From: Hyphomonadaceae bacterium
GTDB lineage: Bacteria; Pseudomonadota; Alphaproteobacteria; Caulobacterales; Aquidulcibacteraceae
Length of the DNA: 64,000 nt
Direction: 5' to 3'
Assembly (NCBI GenBank): GCA_016791365.1
Contig: JAEUMT010000013.1
Span: 1-64,000, forward strand
Shown: positions 8,141 to 16,523 of the stretch, piece after piece
Layout of the letters: each line of letters begins with the position of its first letter
Position numbering within the stretch: the first letter of the stretch is position 1
Position numbers and translations under genes: made by a program
The notes under the pieces: generated by a model
Databases searched by the model: none
The model's input: the letters and a program-made list of their open reading frames with translations, nothing else
What the model was told of the DNA's origin: nothing

Positions 8141-8689
8141 ATGTCACTTCGTTTGTTCGCAGCGTTGGCGATCCCGGACGAACCAGCGGCGCGCTTGCTC
8201 GCGCTGATGCGCGGCGTAGGCGGCGCCAAGTGGCGCCCGCGTGAGAATTTGCATCTGACGCTTCGGTTCTTCGGCGAGATCGCCGAGCCGGTTGCCGAAG
8301 ACCTTGATGGTGAGTTGGAAGCAGCGACGCGGGGCATCGGTCCGTTCGAGGTTCGTTTGAAAGGCGCCGGGTCTTTCGGCGGCGCTGATCCGCACGCGCT
8401 TTGGATTGGGGCGGCGGAAAGCGATCGGCTGAAGCAGCTGGCGGCCGCGTGCGAGAAGGCGGCGCGGCGCGTGAAGCTGAAGCCCGAGCCGCACAAGTTC
8501 ATGCCGCACGTGACACTGGCGTATTTGAGCGGCGCGGCGCTGGATCGGGTGCAAATGTTCGAGCAGGCGCACTCATTGTTCGAAGCGCCGGCGTTCACAG
8601 TTCGGAGTTTCGGACTCTATTCGAGTGTGACGCGAAAATCCGCTCCGAGCCTTTACAGGCTCGAAGCGGAGTATCCGTTATTGGGTTAG
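8141..8689 (+). CDS. thpR: RNA 2',3'-cyclic phosphodiesterase (2'-5' RNA ligase family)
   Basis: 182 residues. The two HxTx motifs of the 2H phosphoesterase superfamily are present: HLTL in ENLHLTLRFFGE near residue 40 and HVTL in HKFMPHVTLAYL near 124. FIALP-like N-terminal text (LFAALAIPDE) also fits ThpR/LigT. It opens 2',3'-cyclic phosphates in RNA to 2'-phosphates. The ATG at 8141 was chosen because the family starts right before the RLF.AL strand; an in-frame start at 8084 would add 19 residues lying in the terminator's shadow. Single gene, cytoplasmic. Confidence 0.92.
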   Translation: MSLRLFAALAIPDEPAARLLALMRGVGGAKWRPRENLHLTLRFFGEIAEPVAEDLDGELEAATRGIGPFEVRLKGAGSFGGADPHALWIGAAESDRLKQLAAACEKAARRVKLKPEPHKFMPHVTLAYLSGAALDRVQMFEQAHSLFEAPAFTVRSFGLYSSVTRKSAPSLYRLEAEYPLLG

Positions 8690-8699
8690 GCGCTGACGC

Positions 8700-9221
8700 T
8701 TACGAAACTGGCGCAGGTTGCGGCGTTTGCGGCGTCGGCGGCGCGGTGTCTCTCACCATGGTCGCGGGCGGCGGGTTCGGGCCCATCGCGCAGCAGCGTA
8801 CCTGAACTTCAAGCACCTGGCTGTTGAAGCGACACTCCGAGTCACTGACCGACCGCAGGATCGCCATGCCGCCAGCGCGGCTGGTGTAGCGGGTCTGGGT
8901 GCAGCCGGTGAGCGTGTAACCCGGGTCGCACGTGCCGGCGCGCGTGCGGTTCATCGTGCGCGTAACGCAAACGACTTCACGCGCCATCGCTTGGTCGGCT
9001 GTTTGTTGAGCGCGGTTAGCGACGCCGAATACTTCAGCGATCCGCGTGCCGAGGCTGGTGCGGACTTCTTCGGTGTCGGCGTGTTGTTTGCAGATGTCGG
9101 TGTTGCCGCGCGATGCGTCTTGCGAACACCATTCAGCGATAGTCAAATCGCCCGTGCGATTGGCGCAGGCCGTAGCCAACGTCGCCAACGCAATAGCGGC
9201 TAGAATTGAAGCAATGCGCAT
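8700..9221 (-). CDS. Hypothetical lipoprotein
   Basis: 173 residues from the ATG at 9221. The signal MRIASILAAIALATLATACA ends in a lipobox (ATAC), so the protein is probably acylated. The mature part is rich in cysteine (CSQD, DICKQ, VVCVT, GTCDPGYTLTGCTQ, SECRF, VRCCAM) and ends in a Pro/Thr-rich tail. No known domain is recognised; the CDPGYTLTGC segment looks like a small disulfide-knotted module. Convergent with thpR. Confidence 0.75.
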   Translation of the reverse strand: MRIASILAAIALATLATACANRTGDLTIAEWCSQDASRGNTDICKQHADTEEVRTSLGTRIAEVFGVANRAQQTADQAMAREVVCVTRTMNRTRAGTCDPGYTLTGCTQTRYTSRAGGMAILRSVSDSECRFNSQVLEVQVRCCAMGPNPPPATMVRDTAPPTPQTPQPAPVS

Positions 9222-9344
9222 TCTGGCGCCTTTCCCTCTGATGACCCCCGTGGCTCCCAAAGCGGATCGGGGAAAACGCGTCAACACTTGTCGCGGTTTC
9301 GGGGAATCCTTGTGACGCCGCCATTTTTACGCCCGGAGGTTCCA

Positions 9345-10061
9345 TTGCTCGCGAAGCGCATCTTCATTCTGACCGGGGCAGGCGTTTCGGCGGAATCCGG
9401 ATTGTCGACATTTCGTGACGCGCGCGGCGTCTGGAAGACGTACAAACTCGAGGAAGTTGCGTCGATTCAAGGCTATGAGCGCAATCCTGGCTTCGTTCTC
9501 GACTTCTACAATATGCGGCGGAAGACGCATAAAGGCGTTGAACCGAACGCGGCGCATACAGCTTTAGCGCGCCTGCAGCAAAATTGGGCTGAGCGGGACG
9601 GGGACGTCACCATCTGCACCCAGAACGTCGACAATCTGCATGAGCGCGGCGGCGCGCAGCGCGTGTTGCACATGCATGGCGAGATCGCGAAGGCGCGCTG
9701 TCATGAGTGCGGAGCCATCGTGTCGTATGATGGCGATCTTTCGATCGATCTTGGCTGCGTCGCCTGCGGGCGGGTCGGCGGGATGCGGCCGCACGTGGTC
9801 TGGTTCGGTGAAACGCCTTTTTTGATGGATGAAATCTACGAGGCGCTGGCCGCCGCCGATCTCTTCGTCTCGATCGGCACCTCAGGAAACGTCTATCCGG
9901 CCGCGGGATTTGTGTCGGCGGCGCGGCGGGCGGGAATCCCGACGCTGGAGATCAATCTCGAACCATCGGAAAACGCTAGCGCTTTCGACAATGGGCGTTA
10001 CGGAAAAGCAACCGAGCAAGTGCCTGCCTGGGTCGCAGAGCTGATGGCGTACGCGGACTAG
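9345..10061 (+). CDS. cobB: Sirtuin-family NAD-dependent protein deacylase
   Basis: 238 residues. Sirtuin motifs in order: GAGVSAESGLSTFRD (NAD loop), TQNVDNLHE, catalytic HMHGE, two CxxC zinc pairs (CHEC, CVAC), and GTSGNVYPAAGF. FYNMRR carries the Tyr-x-x-Arg of class III sirtuins, so succinyl-lysine may be a substrate as well as acetyl-lysine. The start chosen is the TTG at 9345, preceded by GGAGG with 5-base spacing and starting right at the family's first strand (AKRIFILTGAG). In-frame TTG 9288 or GTG 9312 would add an unrelated N-terminus. Cytoplasmic. Confidence 0.92.
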   Translation: MLAKRIFILTGAGVSAESGLSTFRDARGVWKTYKLEEVASIQGYERNPGFVLDFYNMRRKTHKGVEPNAAHTALARLQQNWAERDGDVTICTQNVDNLHERGGAQRVLHMHGEIAKARCHECGAIVSYDGDLSIDLGCVACGRVGGMRPHVVWFGETPFLMDEIYEALAAADLFVSIGTSGNVYPAAGFVSAARRAGIPTLEINLEPSENASAFDNGRYGKATEQVPAWVAELMAYAD

Positions 10062-10115
10062 GCGGGAACCGTTTTCGCACTAATGTGACTGCGTGGGGAA
10101 TTGAGGAGCGTGCGT

Positions 10116-10754
10116 ATGTTTGGACGTTTGGCGGCTCTCGCCTTGGCCGTGGGTCTGGCGGGCTGCGCGGGTGTCGAACCGGCAGGCCGCAATGCGCAGC
10201 GCACGCGTCCGTCACCCGCCGCGACGGCCCCGGTCACGGCGCCGGCGCCGGCGCCGCGCGCGAGTTTGCCGCCGCCGCAAACCTCTGCTGCGCCTACGCC
10301 CGCGCCAACTCCGCAGGTCGCATCGCCGCCGCCGGCTCGCCAAAGCGCGCCAGTGACAACGGCGCCGCCGCCAGCGCGCCAGAGTGCGCCGGTGATATCA
10401 TCCGCGCCTCCGCCCGTCGCTGCGCCGCCTGTCGTCGCACCGCCCGTCGCCGCACCGCAAGTGACGGCGCCGCCGCCGTCGCAGCCGCTGCGCGCGCGTT
10501 CAGATCGCGACGACATCGTCGTGCCCGGCCAAGTGGAGACTCAAGTTCGCCCGCCGAACGGCGATCCCCGATCAAACGAAGAGCGCCGCGCCGATGTGCG
10601 CTCGTGGGATCAGTGCATCACGCAAGTGCAGGGCGCGTTCGACAGCGATCCGATGAGCCCACAACTCACGACGCCGGAAGAATATTGTTCGCAATCGCTT
10701 GGAATGTCGGACCGCACGTCGGTGCCGATCGGGCGCCAGCAGCGCCGTCGCTGA
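10116..10754 (+). CDS. Proline/alanine-rich lipoprotein
   Basis: 212 residues. The signal MFGRLAALALAVGLAGCAG has a lipobox (LAGC). About 110 residues of Pro/Ala/Thr-rich low-complexity linker follow, with repeated APPPARQSAPV units, and then a 70-residue C-terminal part with WDQCITQVQGAF and EEYCSQSL holding two cysteines. The linker suggests a cell-envelope spanning tether. The ATG at 10116 has GAGGAGC upstream. Function unknown. A perfect palindrome overlaps its stop. Confidence 0.75.
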   Translation: MFGRLAALALAVGLAGCAGVEPAGRNAQRTRPSPAATAPVTAPAPAPRASLPPPQTSAAPTPAPTPQVASPPPARQSAPVTTAPPPARQSAPVISSAPPPVAAPPVVAPPVAAPQVTAPPPSQPLRARSDRDDIVVPGQVETQVRPPNGDPRSNEERRADVRSWDQCITQVQGAFDSDPMSPQLTTPEEYCSQSLGMSDRTSVPIGRQQRRR

Positions 10755-10765
10755 TCAGCGACGGC
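10744..10765. repeat. Perfect 22-bp palindrome at the 3' end of the lipoprotein gene
   Basis: GCCGTCGCTGA followed by its exact complement TCAGCGACGGC; it contains the TGA stop. It could form a bidirectional transcript-end hairpin between two convergent genes, although no T tract follows. Confidence 0.6.
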
Positions 10766-10786
10766 AGATCGGCCGCGTCGGAAAAT

Positions 10787-11188
10787 TCAATCGGCCTCTT
10801 CGAGCAGCTGATCCATGTGATCGTCGCTGAGCCCAAAGTGATGACCGATTTCGTGGACCAGAACGTGCGAGACAAGCTCCCGAAGTCCAACATCGCCGCG
10901 TTCGATCCATTCTTCCAGGATTGGCCGCCGGAATAGAAATACCATCGGTTGGCCGGGCGTGGGGTCGGTGACGGAGCGCTGCGTGAGATCGACGCCTGAA
11001 TAGAGCCCGGTCAGTTCGAACGGATCGTCAATGCCCATTTCCGAGAGCGTTTCTTCGTCGGCGAAATCTTCAACGCGGATCAGCACGTCGCCCGCGAGCG
11101 CGCGAAATTCTTTCGGCAGCTCGGCCCATGCTTCGCGCGCGTGGCGGTCGAGATCGTCGAGCGAAGGGGCGGGCGGGTCGGTCATCAT
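10787..11188 (-). CDS. Zincin-like metallopeptidase (PF06262 type)
   Basis: 133 residues. The zinc site HEIGHHFGLSDD (HExxH plus the third ligand Asp) near the C-terminus, and the N-terminal DDLDRHAREAWAELPKEF segment, are typical of the small bacterial metallopeptidase family PF06262. Cytoplasmic; substrate unknown. Two adjacent ATGs (11188, 11185) are equally possible. It is divergent from a secreted protein gene and convergent with the lipoprotein at 10116. Confidence 0.88.
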   Translation of the reverse strand: MMTDPPAPSLDDLDRHAREAWAELPKEFRALAGDVLIRVEDFADEETLSEMGIDDPFELTGLYSGVDLTQRSVTDPTPGQPMVFLFRRPILEEWIERGDVGLRELVSHVLVHEIGHHFGLSDDHMDQLLEEAD

Positions 11189-11276
11189 TTGCAGAGACTA
11201 GCGGGAACCGTGACGCTGATCACGGACAGGCGCCGAGAAACGCGCTTAGCTGGAGATATTGTAATCGGAGGCGTCC

Positions 11277-11717
11277 ATGCGCAGCGCACTCGTTGTTCTT
11301 GTCACAATTGGTTTCATCCTCGTGGCGGCGCCGACGGCGGCTCAAACCAATGCGATCCCGCCGAACGTTATTGCGGGGCTCGAGCGCGCGCCAATTCTGG
11401 ACGGGGTGTGGCGCGTGAATGGGTTGGGCGATCTCACTTTGGCGACACGGCCAAATGAGGTGCTTGAGGGCTCGCTGAACGGCCGCGCGTGCGGCGGCCA
11501 GTATCGCGGCAACGCCTTCTCGGTGTTTTGCGAAGGGGCCGATCGCGGCCCCTATCTGATCAGCGGGCAGGCCTCGCTGGCGCCGCGCGAGAACAGCACG
11601 GCACGGTCGCGGGTTTTCGCCCAGCCCGCGCGGATGTCCGGGCAGATTCATCAGAGCTATCTGACGGCCCGGGGCCATACCGAGGAAATCGCCGCCCTAA
11701 GCGCCACTAGGCAATAG
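11277..11717 (+). CDS. Small exported hypothetical protein
   Basis: 146 residues. A signal peptide (RSALVVLVTIGFILVAAPTAAQ) precedes a mature domain of about 120 residues with alternating strands: LDGVWRVNGLGDLTLATR, LEGSLNGRACGGQYRGNAFSVFCEG. Two cysteines could form a disulfide. The pattern suggests a small beta-barrel (META/lipocalin-like). No family is assigned. It lies upstream of the diiron protein gene, with regulatory palindromes between them. Confidence 0.7.
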   Translation: MRSALVVLVTIGFILVAAPTAAQTNAIPPNVIAGLERAPILDGVWRVNGLGDLTLATRPNEVLEGSLNGRACGGQYRGNAFSVFCEGADRGPYLISGQASLAPRENSTARSRVFAQPARMSGQIHQSYLTARGHTEEIAALSATRQ

Positions 11718-11722
11718 TGTAA

Positions 11723-11764
11723 CGTCAAGTTGACGCCCCCGTCATTTTTCTTGATCCAGATCAA
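11723..11764 (+). promoter_or_regulatory. FNR/FixK-type box plus a second palindrome
   Basis: TTGATCCAGATCAA at 11751-11764 is a perfect match to the FNR/FixK consensus TTGAT-N4-ATCAA. CGTCAA-G-TTGACG at 11723-11735 is a separate perfect inverted repeat, 15 bases upstream. Both lie ahead of the diiron protein gene (start 11843), suggesting oxygen-responsive control with a second regulator. Confidence 0.7.
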
Positions 11765-11842
11765 GTGAGCGGCTAGGATGTGACCATTCAGAAGAATGGT
11801 CCGCGCTCCAGGCTGCGGCCACATACCGGGAGAGACGACGCG

Positions 11843-13003
11843 ATGGCCGATTCCGCCGCCCCTATCCGCCAAATTACCAAGGACGAGGTCTATGACGCCG
11901 TTCCGCCGACGGATTTCAGCCAGATGCTGGAGATCGACCGTCACCTGAACCGCTCGACCGCGTTCGATAAGATCATCTCGGCGACCCACGATCACTTCTG
12001 GGACCCGCTGGACACCAAATACATCGACTTCAAAGACGACTTCGATCCGGACACGACGGACTTCATCCCTGACGTGATGATCCCGGCGTTGCTGACCGAT
12101 TACGTCTCGAACCACTTCGCCGACAAGCCGGCTGAGCGCATCCGCTTTAAGAGCCAAGTCGGCCGTTGGGTGATGAGCTCGATCCTGCACGGCGAGCAGG
12201 GAGCGCTGAATCTCTCGGCTTCGCTCTGCCATGTGCTGCGCGATCCGGGCGCACAGGAATACGCCGCCAACCAAACGCGTGAAGAAGGCCGTCACGTCAC
12301 GGCGTTCGCGAAGTACATCATCGCGCGCTGGGGCTCGCCGCTCCCGGCCGGCACAGTGCTCGCCGGGTTGCTGCAGGAGATCGTGCACGCGCCGGAGGTC
12401 TATAAGAAGATCATCGGCATGCAGATGCTGGTCGAAGGGCTCGCCATGGGCGCCTTCGCGACGATTTTCAAAGAGTGGGAAGATCCGCTGGTGAAGCGTC
12501 TGACGCAGCTGGTGATGACGGACGAAGCTTTCCACCACAAGTTCGGGAAGATTTGGGCCGACCGCACCATTCCGAAGCTTTCGGCCGAAGAGCATGAGAT
12601 CGTCGAGAACTGGGCGGCGCATTGCTTCCAGACGCTGCTGTTCAACCTCGTCGCGCCGCATCAGATGACGGCGATCTACGCGCAGTTCGGCTTGGACCCG
12701 GACAAGGTGATGCAGGGCTTCCAGGAAGTCGCCACTGACGAAGCGCGGCGCGAACACATGAAGGAAGGCACCAACATCTTCCGCGTGCTGGTGAAGACGC
12801 TCTGGAACGCTGGCATCATCACCGACCGCACCAAGGGCTTCTATGCGATGTACATCGACTTCGACGAGTTCAAGGCCGAAGGCGATGAGATGGTCGGCGA
12901 CGCGATCGCCGACGAGGGCATCCAATATTTGAAGACGATCAATTTTGGCATCAATGCCGGCGCTTTGAGCGATGTGAAAGCGGCGGCGGTTGCGGCTGAA
13001 TAA
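11843..13003 (+). CDS. Ferritin-like diiron protein
   Basis: 386 residues, start ATG 11843 with GGGAGAG upstream. Helical, with Glu/His pairs spaced as in ferritin-like di-metal proteins: HGEQGALNLSASL, TREEGRHVTAFAKY, MLVEGLAMGAF, TDEAFHHKFGKIW. These could supply the E...ExxH / E...ExxH iron ligands of the R2/desaturase/AurF superfamily. Probably an oxygen-activating oxidase or oxygenase; the substrate cannot be read. Monocistronic, with a FNR-type box upstream and a strong terminator behind. A GTG at 11780 is in frame but lacks a ribosome site. Confidence 0.8.
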   Translation: MADSAAPIRQITKDEVYDAVPPTDFSQMLEIDRHLNRSTAFDKIISATHDHFWDPLDTKYIDFKDDFDPDTTDFIPDVMIPALLTDYVSNHFADKPAERIRFKSQVGRWVMSSILHGEQGALNLSASLCHVLRDPGAQEYAANQTREEGRHVTAFAKYIIARWGSPLPAGTVLAGLLQEIVHAPEVYKKIIGMQMLVEGLAMGAFATIFKEWEDPLVKRLTQLVMTDEAFHHKFGKIWADRTIPKLSAEEHEIVENWAAHCFQTLLFNLVAPHQMTAIYAQFGLDPDKVMQGFQEVATDEARREHMKEGTNIFRVLVKTLWNAGIITDRTKGFYAMYIDFDEFKAEGDEMVGDAIADEGIQYLKTINFGINAGALSDVKAAAVAAE

Positions 13004-13028
13004 GTTCTAGTCCGTACGCAAACTTCAA

Positions 13029-13058
13029 CGCCCACTCGAAAGAGTGGGCGTTTTGTTT
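13029..13058 (+). terminator. Rho-independent terminator of the diiron gene
   Basis: CGCCCACTC-GAAA-GAGTGGGCG stem with a GAAA tetraloop, then TTTTGTTTT; it begins 25 bases after the stop. Confidence 0.93.
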
Positions 13059-13090
13059 TGCGTCAGCGTGTAACGCCGTGCGTGTCGGTC

Positions 13091-13894
13091 CTAAGGCGTC
13101 GGCGCCGGGGCGGGTGTTCGTTGCGCCGGCTGCGTCGCGCCGGTGACGCTATCGAGTTGCTCCATGTTCTGACCGACTTGCTCGGCGACCGCTTGTGGGT
13201 CGATCAGTTGATAGCCCGCGGGCACGCCAAACAGCGCTGCATCCTGATCGCCGCGTTGCAGCGATGTGGCTTCCCAGAGCGTGCGGCCGCTTTCGCTGAC
13301 ACGGAGCACGATGCCGTCATCGGTGATGCAAGCGGTGCGCTCCACGCCTGGCGCCGGCGCTTCGCGCGGCGTCCATTCGTGGCCGGACTCTCCCGCGACT
13401 TCGCATTTGCCGGTCGAACGCGCGTTCTCGGCGCCGAGAGCCGCCCATGCGGTTTCAAATGGCTGCGGCGCGTCGGCATCTTCGATGCGAACAGCGACCC
13501 CCACAACTTGCGGCGGCGGCGCGGCGGCTGTCGTGGCGGGAGGCGCCGTCGTCGTGGTGGCGGCGGGCGGCGTTGCGGTCGTGGTTGGCGCCGTAGCTGG
13601 TTGAACGGCCGCCGTGGGCAATTGGCCCGTCGGATTCAGCACGTATGCGGCATTGGTGGATTCATCGAACACGATTGTGGCCTCGCCCATGTTCGGCAGC
13701 ACCGTCTCAACGCGCAATTTGGGGCCGTCGCGATAGACAACGGTGTGGACCGGGGCGCCGCCGTTTGCGTCGGCGGTTGATCCTTCAATGCGATAGGAGG
13801 CTTCGCCGAATGTCGGATAGGCGGGTGCGCCAAGGCCGCACGCGGAAAGCAACGCGGCCGCGGCCGCCGCGGCCAGGAAAAAGCTCTTACGCAT
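13091..13894 (-). CDS. Hypothetical lipoprotein with Thr/Pro/Ala linker
   Basis: 267 residues from the ATG at 13894. The signal MRKSFFLAAAAAAALLSACG ends in a lipobox. Residues about 25-75 form strands (YPTFGEASYRIEG, PKLRVETVLPNMGEATIVFDE) resembling the short beta domain of DUF4412-like proteins. A low-complexity Thr/Ala/Pro linker follows, then a second domain with one Cys pair (GKCEVAG, RTACITDD). Unknown function, envelope localisation. A longer frame to 14143 overlaps mmcB and was not used. Confidence 0.72.
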   Translation of the reverse strand: MRKSFFLAAAAAAALLSACGLGAPAYPTFGEASYRIEGSTADANGGAPVHTVVYRDGPKLRVETVLPNMGEATIVFDESTNAAYVLNPTGQLPTAAVQPATAPTTTATPPAATTTTAPPATTAAAPPPQVVGVAVRIEDADAPQPFETAWAALGAENARSTGKCEVAGESGHEWTPREAPAPGVERTACITDDGIVLRVSESGRTLWEATSLQRGDQDAALFGVPAGYQLIDPQAVAEQVGQNMEQLDSVTGATQPAQRTPAPAPTP

Positions 13895-13990
13895 GGAAAC
13901 AATCCTTTTCTCGATGCCGCACGAACGCTTGCGCGGGCATCGCAGTTCCGGGTGCTTGTTCCCGCCGAGGGGGAGTGCGAAAATGTGCTG

Positions 13991-14422
13991 ATGGATGACG
14001 GCATTCCGCTTAAGCGGCCCGAGGTCACCGCAGCGCTTGCGCGCGGCGTCACGCGTATGCTGGCGGAACATGGGCTTGCGTCGATCCTTGAAGTTCCGCT
14101 CGCGAATGGCCGTCGCGCCGATGTGATGGCGCTGACGCAGCAAGGCGAGATTTGGATCGTCGAAACCAAATCTTGTCTCGAAGACTATGCATGCGATCAG
14201 AAATGGCCGGAGTACGTGGATTATTGCGATCGCTTTTTCTTCGGCGTCACCGAGACATTCCCGCGTGACCTCATTTCAGAGGAATGCGGCCTGATTGTCG
14301 CCGATGGATTTGGCGGCGCTATTTTGCGCGATAGTCCGGTGCGGCAATTGTCCGGCGCGCGCCGCAAAGCGGTGACGCTCTTGTTTGCGCGGTTGGCGGC
14401 GTTTCGCGCGGCGGAGTTTTAG
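13991..14422 (+). CDS. mmcB: MmcB-family DNA repair protein
   Basis: 143 residues. A PD-(D/E)xK-like core is visible: ADVMALTQQGEIWIVETKSC has the D...ExK pattern, followed by DQKWPEYVDYCDRFFFGV. This matches the alphaproteobacterial MmcB family (PF06319), a LexA-controlled protein of Caulobacter linked to mitomycin C damage repair. Start ATG 13991; divergent from a lipoprotein gene. Its stop interlocks with that of the DUF1254 gene in TTAG at 14419-14422. No clean LexA box was found upstream. Confidence 0.88.
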   Translation: MDDGIPLKRPEVTAALARGVTRMLAEHGLASILEVPLANGRRADVMALTQQGEIWIVETKSCLEDYACDQKWPEYVDYCDRFFFGVTETFPRDLISEECGLIVADGFGGAILRDSPVRQLSGARRKAVTLLFARLAAFRAAEF

Positions 14423-14943
14423 CCCGCCAGGCGCGCCACGGAGGCGCAAATGTCTTCGCCCGCCACTGCCTTTGCCGCATCATATGCGCTTGGGGTCGGA
14501 GCAAGGCGCCGGATGAGTGCGATGCCACGCACGCTCGGGCTCTCGACGATCATCGACGCGCCCTCGGGGTGCGCCGTGCCGCTGCGAACGACGGTGAGCT
14601 CGGCGCCATAGTGCGCTTCGCGATCGTCGATGACGAAAAAGTTGTCGCTGTTGGCGGCGTAGAGTGAGAGTGACCAATAGGCGTCCCACGGCGTTGCCGT
14701 GATCACGACCGGGCCCTGGGTGAGATCGAAGGTGCAGGCCGAATACGCGAAATCGGGTGAGGGGCGTACAATTTGGCGCGAGGTGGCGGTGACGCGGTCG
14801 CCCAAGCGCCAAACATTCTCCGCGCCGCCGGTGATGCGATCCATCGCGACATGCATCAGTACGCGCGGGGTGGCGAAGATCAGCGCGAAGTGCGCAAGCG
14901 CCGCCACAATAAGCGCGCTAAGAACGTATCTGCCCCAATTCAT
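14419..14943 (-). CDS. DUF1254 domain protein
   Basis: 174 residues. An N-terminal membrane anchor (YVLSALIVAALAHFALIFATP) is followed by the DUF1254 strand pattern SPDFAYSACTFDLTQGPVVITA and WSLSLYAANSDNFFVIDD. It overlaps the DUF1214 gene by ATGA, and the two short proteins together correspond to the two halves of the larger DUF1254-DUF1214 proteins. Periplasmic side of the inner membrane; molecular function unknown. Confidence 0.82.
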   Translation of the reverse strand: MNWGRYVLSALIVAALAHFALIFATPRVLMHVAMDRITGGAENVWRLGDRVTATSRQIVRPSPDFAYSACTFDLTQGPVVITATPWDAYWSLSLYAANSDNFFVIDDREAHYGAELTVVRSGTAHPEGASMIVESPSVRGIALIRRLAPTPSAYDAAKAVAGEDICASVARLAG

Positions 14944-15524
14944 GACGGATCTCCCGCGCACGAAACGGTGGTGAGCGTTGGCAGGCTCGCTTCGTCCGGG
15001 TGGAAATCGCGTTGCGGATTGTACACCCGCAATGTCAGGCTAAAGCCACGCCGCGCGGCGCGTGACGACACCCAACTCGCTGCATCGCCGCGCACCGGCG
15101 ATATGCGTGCGCTCCAGGCGCGATCATTGCCAAGCCGCGAGGCGTCGATGGAGTGTGCATTGTCTGTGTTCTGCGCCAGGAAGTTGTCGTCAGCGTACAG
15201 CGTCAGCGACCACCAGCGCGCGTCGAGCGGCAAGCCGGCAACATTGTAGATGCAGCTTTCACTGAGCGGGCGGCCTTGCTCGTCTTTGTAAATTGAAAAA
15301 TACAACGCTTCCCGCGCTGACAACGCCAGCAATCCATCGCGTGCGATGATGGCGCGTGTGTAAGGGCCAGCCGCGGTCGAGCCCGCGGCGCGGCTATGCA
15401 CCCAGCGCCCATAGTGTTCAGTGAAGCTGGCGGCGCCAAATTTCAGTGTCGCCCACGCCGAAGCGCCGCCGAGTATGACGCCTGCTACGATGGCTAGAAG
15501 CCAAGCAAATATCCGACGCAGCAT
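14940..15524 (-). CDS. DUF1214 domain protein
   Basis: 194 residues from the ATG at 15524. N-terminal transmembrane segment (IFAWLLAIVAGVILGGASAWA). The DUF1214 core follows: YFSIYKDEQGRPLSESCIYNVAG, ARWWSLTLYADDNFLAQN, FSLTLRVYNPQRDFH. First gene of a coupled pair with the DUF1254 protein. The shared 'WSLxLYAxDxxF' strand in both proteins suggests they are structural relatives that may pair. Confidence 0.83.
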   Translation of the reverse strand: MLRRIFAWLLAIVAGVILGGASAWATLKFGAASFTEHYGRWVHSRAAGSTAAGPYTRAIIARDGLLALSAREALYFSIYKDEQGRPLSESCIYNVAGLPLDARWWSLTLYADDNFLAQNTDNAHSIDASRLGNDRAWSARISPVRGDAASWVSSRAARRGFSLTLRVYNPQRDFHPDEASLPTLTTVSCAGDPS

Positions 15525-15559
15525 AACGTTCCCCACGCCCCACGGAACGAATGTCCGCG

Positions 15560-15850
15560 TCACGTCTCCGTTGGAACTTTGAGGTCGAGCGTGAGTGCGT
15601 GCAAGCCCGTTTCAAATTCTTCACGAAGCGTCTCGTAAACCAAGCGTTGACGCGCGACGCGGGAAAGCCCGTCGAAAGCCGCGGCGTGCATGGTCAGATG
15701 ATAATGGGTCTCGCCGCCGGGCCGGGCGCCCGCGTGCCCTACGTGCGCGCCGGATTGATCCGTCAACACAAAGTGAACGGGCTTAAAACGAGCACGAAGC
15801 TGCGTTTCAATGCGCGAAGCGCGCGAAAGATGCGTTTTGTTCTCTGTCAA
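15560..15850 (-). CDS. bolA: BolA-family protein
   Basis: 96 residues. The BolA signature is clear: RIETQLRARFKPVHFVLTDQS, HVGHAGARPGGETHYHL, and a C-terminal RQRLVYETLREEFETGLHALTL. BolA proteins act with monothiol glutaredoxins in iron-sulfur cluster trafficking and affect morphology and stress response. TTG start with AAGGA just upstream. It is divergent from the J-domain gene; bolA next to the J-domain gene and cobS is a recurrent alphaproteobacterial arrangement. Confidence 0.93.
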   Translation of the reverse strand: MTENKTHLSRASRIETQLRARFKPVHFVLTDQSGAHVGHAGARPGGETHYHLTMHAAAFDGLSRVARQRLVYETLREEFETGLHALTLDLKVPTET

Positions 15851-15893
15851 TTCCTTGTCCGCTTAACCTCTGGCGCCCATACTCGTCCATCCA

Positions 15894-16523
15894 ATGGCTG
15901 ACACGTTTTCATATCGTCCCAAATTCGTGGACATCCGCGTCAAGAAGGCCGGGAAGGCCGGCGCGGCGAAGGCTGCCGAGCCGGAGCCGAGTGAGCGCGC
16001 GTGCGATCATATAGGATGTAAGAGCCCGGGGCTCCATCGGGCGCCGAAGAGCCGTGAGCACGCGAACCAGTTTTGGCACTTCTGCGCCGTCCACGCGGCC
16101 GACTACAACAAACGCTGGAATTACTTCGCGGGGATGTCGGAGGCCGAGAAGGCCGACTTCCACAAGAAGGAAGAGACCGGGCACCGGCCAACCTGGACCT
16201 TCCGTGGCGGACGGGGGGACCGATTGGCTGCCGCGGGGCGAGGCAAGGGGATGAGCGGCGCCGCTGACCCTCTGGGCGTGCTTGGCGGTGATCCTGGCGC
16301 CGCCCCGGTAAAATCGCGCCGTCGTCTGACCAAGCTGCAAAGTTTGGCGCTTGAGGCGATGCAACTCGAAGAGAACGCCACCGGCCCGCAGATTCGCGCC
16401 AAATATGCCGAGCTTGTGAAGCGCTGGCACCCCGACTCCAATGGCGGCGACCGTGGGGCCGAGCAGGAGCTGCAAAAGGCGCTCAAGGCCTATCAGACGC
16501 TAAAGGCCGGCGGCCTCGTCTAA
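15894..16523 (+). CDS. J-domain (DnaJ-like) protein
   Basis: 209 residues. The C-terminal 60 residues form a J domain: ATGPQIRAKYAELVKRWHPDSNGGDRGAEQ, with the diagnostic HPD and preceding helix II; helix III is LQKALKAYQTLKAG. The N-terminal part has a short C/H motif set (RACDHIGCKSPGLHRAPKS, FWHFCAVHAADYN), a likely zinc knuckle. Such proteins stimulate an Hsp70 and bind clients through the N-terminus. Conserved position just before cobS. Confidence 0.88.
   Translation: MADTFSYRPKFVDIRVKKAGKAGAAKAAEPEPSERACDHIGCKSPGLHRAPKSREHANQFWHFCAVHAADYNKRWNYFAGMSEAEKADFHKKEETGHRPTWTFRGGRGDRLAAAGRGKGMSGAADPLGVLGGDPGAAPVKSRRRLTKLQSLALEAMQLEENATGPQIRAKYAELVKRWHPDSNGGDRGAEQELQKALKAYQTLKAGGLV

Noticed and set aside
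7753-8598. 281-codon frame antisense to thpR
   Set aside because: Composition is Ser/Ala/Cys-rich shadow of a clear 2H phosphoesterase gene; it crosses the terminator.
10101-10754. Lipoprotein Pro/Ala repeats as a functional tandem-repeat locus
   Set aside because: The repeats are short, imperfect and typical of envelope linkers.
13943-13960. LexA/SOS box upstream of mmcB
   Set aside because: Two GTTC half sites are present but 9 bases apart; the alphaproteobacterial LexA site needs 7.
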